DNA of 64,000 bases from Vibrio astriarenae (GTDB lineage: Bacteria > Pseudomonadota > Gammaproteobacteria > Enterobacterales > Vibrionaceae): positions 806,001-870,000 of the forward strand of contig NZ_CP047475.1 in NCBI RefSeq assembly GCF_010587385.1. The letters run 5' to 3'. Position numbers and translations under genes: made by a program. The notes beneath the pieces were generated by a model. It did no database searches. It was not told the origin of the DNA and saw nothing but the letters and a program-made list of their open reading frames with translations. This document shows, one piece after another, positions 59,786-64,000 of the stretch; within the stretch, counting starts at the first letter, position 1, and every line of letters begins with the position of its first letter.

Positions 59786-59883
59786 GGCTTCTTTTCTATT
59801 GCTCTCAAGTTAAGGCTCTCAAAGCTACTTAATCTCGAACACGTGATGCAGTATTAGATCAAAGACCCGATTAATGTGTGAAT

Positions 59884-59915
59884 AATCCGATAGACCCCGT
59901 CTATCGGATTTTTTT
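59884..59915 (+). terminator. glnS terminator
   Basis: AATCCGATAGAC, loop CCC, GTCTATCGGATT and a T-run. It is about 100 nt beyond the glnS stop; the bases between show nothing else. Confidence 0.93.
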
Positions 59916-59937
59916 ATGGGTCAGCAAAATCGAGAGA

Positions 59938-59975
59938 TAAAAAAATGCCAGTCAGCAGAGCTGACTGGCATTTTT
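59938..59975. terminator. Bidirectional terminator after prs
   Basis: AAAAATGCCAGTCAGC, loop AGA and its complement (59941-59975): a 16-bp stem with A/T ends, facing the glnS terminator. Confidence 0.93.
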
Positions 59976-60010
59976 CTAAGAGATGTGTTTTTCGCGTATC
60001 GAACCAGAAA

Positions 60011-60958
60011 TTACTGGTTGAACATCGCAGAAATTGACTCTTCGTTGCTGATGCGACGAATCGCTTCAGCCAGCATGCGTGATAGGCTTAGCGTGGTTAC
60101 TTTACCTGTCGCTGCCATCTCTTTAGACAGAGAGATAGAGTCAGTGATGATCACTTGGTCAAGAACCGAGTTCTTGATGTTAGACGCTGCATTACCAGAG
60201 AAAACAGCGTGAGTTGCGTAAGCGAATACACGCTTAGCACCGCGCTCTTTTAGCGCTTCAGCTGCTTTACATAGTGTGCCACCAGTATCGATCATGTCAT
60301 CAACGATCACACAGTCACGACCTTCTACGTCACCGATAAGGTTCATCACTTCAGAAACGTTAGCGCGTGGACGACGTTTGTCAACGATAGCGATATCGAT
60401 ATCGCCCAGTGCTTTTGCAGTTGCGCGAGCACGAACAACACCACCTAGGTCTGGAGATACCACAACAGGGTTCTCTAGGCCGCGGCTTTGCATGTCTTCT
60501 AGAAGTACTGGAGTACCGAAGATGTTATCTACAGGTACATCGAAGAAGCCTTGAATCTGCTCTGCGTGTAGGTCAATCGTAAGAACGCGGTCAACACCAA
60601 CGTTAGATAGGAAATCCGCAACGACTTTCGCAGTGATTGGCACACGTGCTGAACGTACACGACGATCCTGGCGAGCGTAACCAAAGTAAGGGATAACTGC
60701 TGTAATACGGCCCGCAGAAGCGCGGCGCATTGCATCAATCATTACAACCAGTTCCATCAGGTTGTCGTTAGTTGGAGCACAGGTTGATTGAATGATGAAT
60801 ACATCACTACCACGAACATTTTCGTTGATTTGCACTGCAACTTCGCCGTCAGAAAAACGAGAAACAGTAGCGTCTCCAAGAGAGATGTATAGGCGGTCAG
60901 CAATACGTTGGGCTAGATCAGGTGTTGCGTTACCAGCAAATAGCTTCATATCAGGCAC
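60011..60958 (-). CDS. prs: Ribose-phosphate pyrophosphokinase
   Basis: Makes PRPP for nucleotide, His and Trp synthesis. The protein has 315 residues, starting at GTG ([10 protein letters not shown], as in E. coli) with GAGGT 7 nt upstream; an ATG three codons later is the alternative. Catalytic flexible-loop region YARQDRR and PRPP-binding [11 protein letters not shown] are intact. Near-identical to the E. coli sequence by eye. Follows ispE by 29 nt. Confidence 0.98.
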   Translation of the reverse strand: MPDMKLFAGNATPDLAQRIADRLYISLGDATVSRFSDGEVAVQINENVRGSDVFIIQSTCAPTNDNLMELVVMIDAMRRASAGRITAVIPYFGYARQDRRVRSARVPITAKVVADFLSNVGVDRVLTIDLHAEQIQGFFDVPVDNIFGTPVLLEDMQSRGLENPVVVSPDLGGVVRARATAKALGDIDIAIVDKRRPRANVSEVMNLIGDVEGRDCVIVDDMIDTGGTLCKAAEALKERGAKRVFAYATHAVFSGNAASNIKNSVLDQVIITDSISLSKEMAATGKVTTLSLSRMLAEAIRRISNEESISAMFNQ

Positions 60959-60987
60959 GGTGGAAACCTCAGGGTTGCATGCAGAAT

Positions 60988-61857
60988 TTAAATTGTTTGA
61001 TTTGTCTGAGACTTGAAGGTGGACAATGCCTGTTTCAGAGGCGAAATATTACGCCCTTGAGCAACAAAAGCAGAGACACTATCAGGCAGTTTAGCGAGGA
61101 CATTTTGAGCAGTTTGCTCACTGTCAAACTCAGCAAAAACGCAAGAACCTGTACCCGTCAATCTAGACGGCGCGTATTGTAGCAGCCATGAAAGTTGCTT
61201 ATCAACCTCTGGATACAGCAATCTGACAATTTTTTCGCAATCGTTTTCGTATTGACAGTTCAAGAGCTTGTTTAACGGACGTTTTGGCGTGTTTCGTGTT
61301 AAATCTGGGTGAGTGAAAATTTCTGCGGTAGAAATGCTGACGTTTGGTCTTACAACCAAGTACCACTTTTCTTGTGGTTCAACGGAGACAATTTTTTCAC
61401 CAACGCCCTCTGCAAATGCTGCGTGACCACGAACAAATACCGGTACGTCGGCACCAAGCTTTAACCCTATCTCTGCCAGTTCATCATCAGATAGATTGAC
61501 TGACCAGATCCTATTGAGTGCCACTAACGCCGTAGCAGCGTTCGACGAGCCACCTCCAATACCGCCCCCCATAGGTAACTTCTTGGTGAGCTCGATATGG
61601 GCACCTTTTTGATTGTCAGTATGCGCTCGAAGTGCCATTGCGGCTTTCCAAATTAAATTGTCTTCGACTGCTAGGCCTTCAATTTCGGGGCTGATGGTGA
61701 TGTTCCCACTGTGATTAGGAGTTACGTGTAGCTCATCGCCAAACTCGACAAACTGAAATAGAGTTTGCAGCTCGTGATAGCCATCAGGGCGCTGGTTATT
61801 GATATACAGAAACAGGTTTAGTTTCGCAGGTGACGGCCAGGTAAAAGGGTGTGTCAT
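60988..61857 (-). CDS. ispE: 4-diphosphocytidyl-2-C-methyl-D-erythritol kinase IspE
   Basis: GHMP kinase of the MEP isoprenoid pathway, 289 residues from the ATG at 61857. The opening [13 protein letters not shown] and the ATP loop [17 protein letters not shown] (near residue 95) are clear. The start overlaps the lolB stop (ATGA), and prs follows, giving lolB-ispE-prs. Confidence 0.97.
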   Translation of the reverse strand: MTHPFTWPSPAKLNLFLYINNQRPDGYHELQTLFQFVEFGDELHVTPNHSGNITISPEIEGLAVEDNLIWKAAMALRAHTDNQKGAHIELTKKLPMGGGIGGGSSNAATALVALNRIWSVNLSDDELAEIGLKLGADVPVFVRGHAAFAEGVGEKIVSVEPQEKWYLVVRPNVSISTAEIFTHPDLTRNTPKRPLNKLLNCQYENDCEKIVRLLYPEVDKQLSWLLQYAPSRLTGTGSCVFAEFDSEQTAQNVLAKLPDSVSAFVAQGRNISPLKQALSTFKSQTNQTI

Positions 61858-62477
61858 TGAGAGATAGCCCATTTTGAAATGATGATGTTGAGTTTGGTGT
61901 CGCCATTGGTCAATGTCATACGTGAAGGCAAGGGCAGTGTCTCGCCTGCGTAGTCGACATCGCTATAGCGAGAATAGGTTAGGCGCCAAAATTGTCCGCC
62001 AATCTGTTTATCAAGGCTGGCTAGCGTGTTTTCAGCAGTGAGTTCATAGTGGTCAGCATCAGCAGGTAAGCCGATGAGCCAGCTAGGCAGCGAGTCTGCC
62101 GGAATCGAAAGTCCGGTTAGCTGGGCGATCAGTTGTTGCGCATTGTTACCCGTGTACGTGTCGCCTTCCATGGTCGTCACTTCCGCACCGTCGGGTGTTG
62201 ACGTTACCGATAGTGCGGTTTGGCCAAGGATCGTGCGTAGTGTCAGTCGATTACTCTGCGCATCTTCTCGCCAGTCAAAGTTGAGGGACTGACGCTCTTG
62301 AGGCGAGATATAACCCAGCTTGCCGTTAGCGCGATAGTTGACGATAGATTGCAGTTTTTGTTGATGGCTTTGCCATTCAACACTCGTTGCACTTTCTGGC
62401 AGCGAACTACAGCCGTTAATTAGAACTAACACGAGGCTGATGAATGAAAGTCGGCGAAAAATTGTAATTAGATTCAT
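61854..62477 (-). CDS. lolB: Outer-membrane lipoprotein receptor LolB
   Basis: Accepts lipoproteins from LolA and inserts them in the outer membrane. The protein has 207 residues from the ATG at 62477; signal peptide with lipobox INGC, then the LolB barrel with the conserved [31 protein letters not shown]. In-frame start at 62525 is not supported. Divergent from hemA, the usual arrangement. Confidence 0.95.
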   Translation of the reverse strand: MNLITIFRRLSFISLVLVLINGCSSLPESATSVEWQSHQQKLQSIVNYRANGKLGYISPQERQSLNFDWREDAQSNRLTLRTILGQTALSVTSTPDGAEVTTMEGDTYTGNNAQQLIAQLTGLSIPADSLPSWLIGLPADADHYELTAENTLASLDKQIGGQFWRLTYSRYSDVDYAGETLPLPSRMTLTNGDTKLNIIISKWAISQ

Positions 62478-62694
62478 AGGCTTGATAAGTCTCTGGCTTG
62501 GTGTTAACCACGCAAGGTGAGTCACATAGAGAATGAACTATAAAACACAACTATATCACTAAAATTGGTTGTCTGATAAACACATAGAGGTGGTTAAGCT
62601 CAGAAAAGCGGGTTACAGCTCTTTTCATCTACAGGGGCATCAAGTAAAATTCGGCTCTTATTTGTTCCTCCCACCAACAGAGAACCTCTATTTC
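62478..62694. promoter_or_regulatory. Divergent lolB / hemA promoter region
   Basis: 217 bp without a credible gene; an in-frame 42-codon extension of hemA here has no family similarity. No promoter boxes were clear enough to call. Confidence 0.4.
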
Positions 62695-63954
62695 ATGACT
62701 TTGCTTGCTCTTGGCATCAACCACAATACTGCTTCAGTAGAGTTGCGTGAAAAAGTCGCCTTTGGTCCAGATAAGCTGTCTCAAGCGCTGTCTGATATCA
62801 AACAGGTAGAAGGTATTGAAGGTGGCGTTATTCTTTCGACGTGTAATCGTACCGAGTTATATTGTGACGTGAGTGCGAAAGACGAGGGAGCATTAGTCGA
62901 TTGGCTGACGGAGTTCCATCAGGTCGAGCCAAGTGAGTTACGATCAAGTCTCTATGTGCATCGAGATACTGAGGCGATCTCTCACTTGATGCGCGTATCG
63001 TGTGGACTCGATTCGTTAGTCCTTGGTGAACCGCAAATTCTGGGTCAGGTTAAGCAGGCGTTTGCTGATGCGAAAAGCCATCAGTCGGTAAACACATCGA
63101 TTGAAAAATTGTTCCAGAAAGGGTTCTCAGTAGCCAAGCGAGTGCGCACTGAAACGGATATTGGTGGCTCAGCGGTTTCGGTAGCCTATGCGGCGTGTAC
63201 ATTAGCAAAACACATTTTTGAATCGCTAGCGAACTCAACCGTTTTGTTGGTGGGTGCTGGTGAAACCATTGAGTTGGTGGCCAAGCATCTATCGAGCAAC
63301 GGCTGTACAAAAATGATCGTGGCAAACCGCACACGTGAACGTGCTTTGAGTCTGGCAAATGAGTTTGGTGCTGAAGTCATTGCACTAAATGAGATACCTG
63401 AGCACTTGGCCAAAGCGGATATTGTGATTAGCTCGACAGCCAGTCCTTTACCTATCATCGGTAAGGGTATGGTGGAGACGTCGCTCAGCGCACGTAAGCA
63501 TCAACCTATACTGCTGATTGATATCGCCGTACCTCGTGATATTGAGGCGCAAGTAGGCGACCTTGATGATGCCTACCTCTACACGGTAGATGATCTACAA
63601 TCGATAGTAGATTCTAATATTGAACAGCGCCGAGCTGAGGCGGTTCAAGCAGAAGCGATAGTCAAACAAGAAAGCACCGTCTTTATGGACTGGCATCGCT
63701 CACTGAAATCAGTGAACGGTATTCGAGAATATCGCGACAATGCACATGAAATTCGTAAGCAGCTACTAGAGAAAGGTATGCAAGCGCTCGCAAGCGGTGC
63801 AGATCCAGAAAAGGTGCTTACAGAGCTAAGTAACAAGCTCACAAACAAGTTGATCCACTCACCGACGCAGGCGATGCAGCAGGCGGCTCAAGAGGGACAA
63901 CATGATAAACTACAAATTATCCGAGAGTCACTTGGACTAGATATGAATAGCTAG
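62695..63954 (+). CDS. hemA: Glutamyl-tRNA reductase
   Basis: First enzyme of C5 tetrapyrrole synthesis, reducing glutamyl-tRNA to glutamate semialdehyde. The protein has 419 residues from the ATG at 62695 ([20 protein letters not shown]). The catalytic cysteine is in [11 protein letters not shown] (near residue 50), the NADPH site in [17 protein letters not shown], and a C-terminal dimerisation helix follows. prfA usually comes next, just past the window. Confidence 0.97.
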   Translation: MTLLALGINHNTASVELREKVAFGPDKLSQALSDIKQVEGIEGGVILSTCNRTELYCDVSAKDEGALVDWLTEFHQVEPSELRSSLYVHRDTEAISHLMRVSCGLDSLVLGEPQILGQVKQAFADAKSHQSVNTSIEKLFQKGFSVAKRVRTETDIGGSAVSVAYAACTLAKHIFESLANSTVLLVGAGETIELVAKHLSSNGCTKMIVANRTRERALSLANEFGAEVIALNEIPEHLAKADIVISSTASPLPIIGKGMVETSLSARKHQPILLIDIAVPRDIEAQVGDLDDAYLYTVDDLQSIVDSNIEQRRAEAVQAEAIVKQESTVFMDWHRSLKSVNGIREYRDNAHEIRKQLLEKGMQALASGADPEKVLTELSNKLTNKLIHSPTQAMQQAAQEGQHDKLQIIRESLGLDMNS

Positions 63955-64000
63955 TCATCGATGCCCCTCAATAATAGCAACCAGATAAGACGACACTTAT

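Noticed and set aside
62569..62694. 42-codon N-terminal extension of hemA
   Set aside because: Not similar to the family, and HemA normally begins at [11 protein letters not shown], which has its own ATG at 62695.

Overview
The window is a gene-dense, almost colinear stretch of a gammaproteobacterial chromosome and reads as Vibrio (chromosome 1 type). The diagnostic content is a ToxR/ToxS pair divergent from htpG, with the order lipBA / dacA-rlpA-rodA-mrdA / holA-lptE-leuS / lnt-corC-ybeY-ybeZ / miaB / ubiF / ptsHI-crr / cysK-cysZ-zipA-ligA / porin / qmcA / toxRS-htpG-adk-hemH-rfaH-asnB / nagCA-nagE-glnS / prs-ispE-lolB-hemA, which I recall as typical of Vibrio. I saw no rRNA, tRNA, insertion sequence, prophage or CRISPR array.

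Layout. 1-12.1 kb (minus strand): lipoate synthesis (lipA partial at the window edge, lipB, ybeD), the cell-elongation and peptidoglycan set (dacA, rlpA, rodA, mrdA), ribosome factors (rlmH, rsfS), holA, lptE and leuS. 12.2-18.5 kb: a zinc-ribbon protein, then lnt-corC-ybeY-ybeZ and miaB. 18.8-24.9 kb: ubiF, followed tail-to-tail by an RND efflux adaptor/pump pair and a divergent TetR regulator flanked by two clear palindromic operators; this looks like an accessory insertion between ubiF and the PTS genes. 25-27.7 kb: ptsH-ptsI-crr. 28-33.3 kb: cysK, cysZ, zipA, ligA. 33.7-38.4 kb: a chitoporin-like outer-membrane porin, two tiny exported cysteine-pair proteins, nfeD-qmcA, the chaperedoxin cnoX and a possible 21-codon membrane peptide gene with its own terminator. 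38.5-43.5 kb: an SDR, a YfcH-like epimerase, a four-gene operon (two DUF1538 membrane proteins, a PII-like protein, a CBS-pair protein) and yfcE. 43.6-49.9 kb: toxS-toxR, htpG, adk, hemH, rfaH. 50-60 kb: asnB, a CPA2 antiporter with a TrkA-N domain, nagC-nagA, nagE and glnS. 60-64 kb: prs, ispE, lolB and hemA.

Functional links. The N-acetylglucosamine transporter NagE has only IIC and IIB domains and therefore depends on EIIA-Glc (crr), HPr and EI, encoded 30 kb away in the same window; the porin may admit chitin oligosaccharides to feed the same pathway. The most interesting module is the DUF1538-DUF1538-PII-CBS operon: a paired ion transporter (related pairs have been reported as two-subunit cation/proton antiporters) apparently bundled with two nucleotide-sensing regulatory proteins. 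Start codons were chosen by ribosome-binding sites and family N-termini. All functional names rest on reading the proteins by eye, without database searches.
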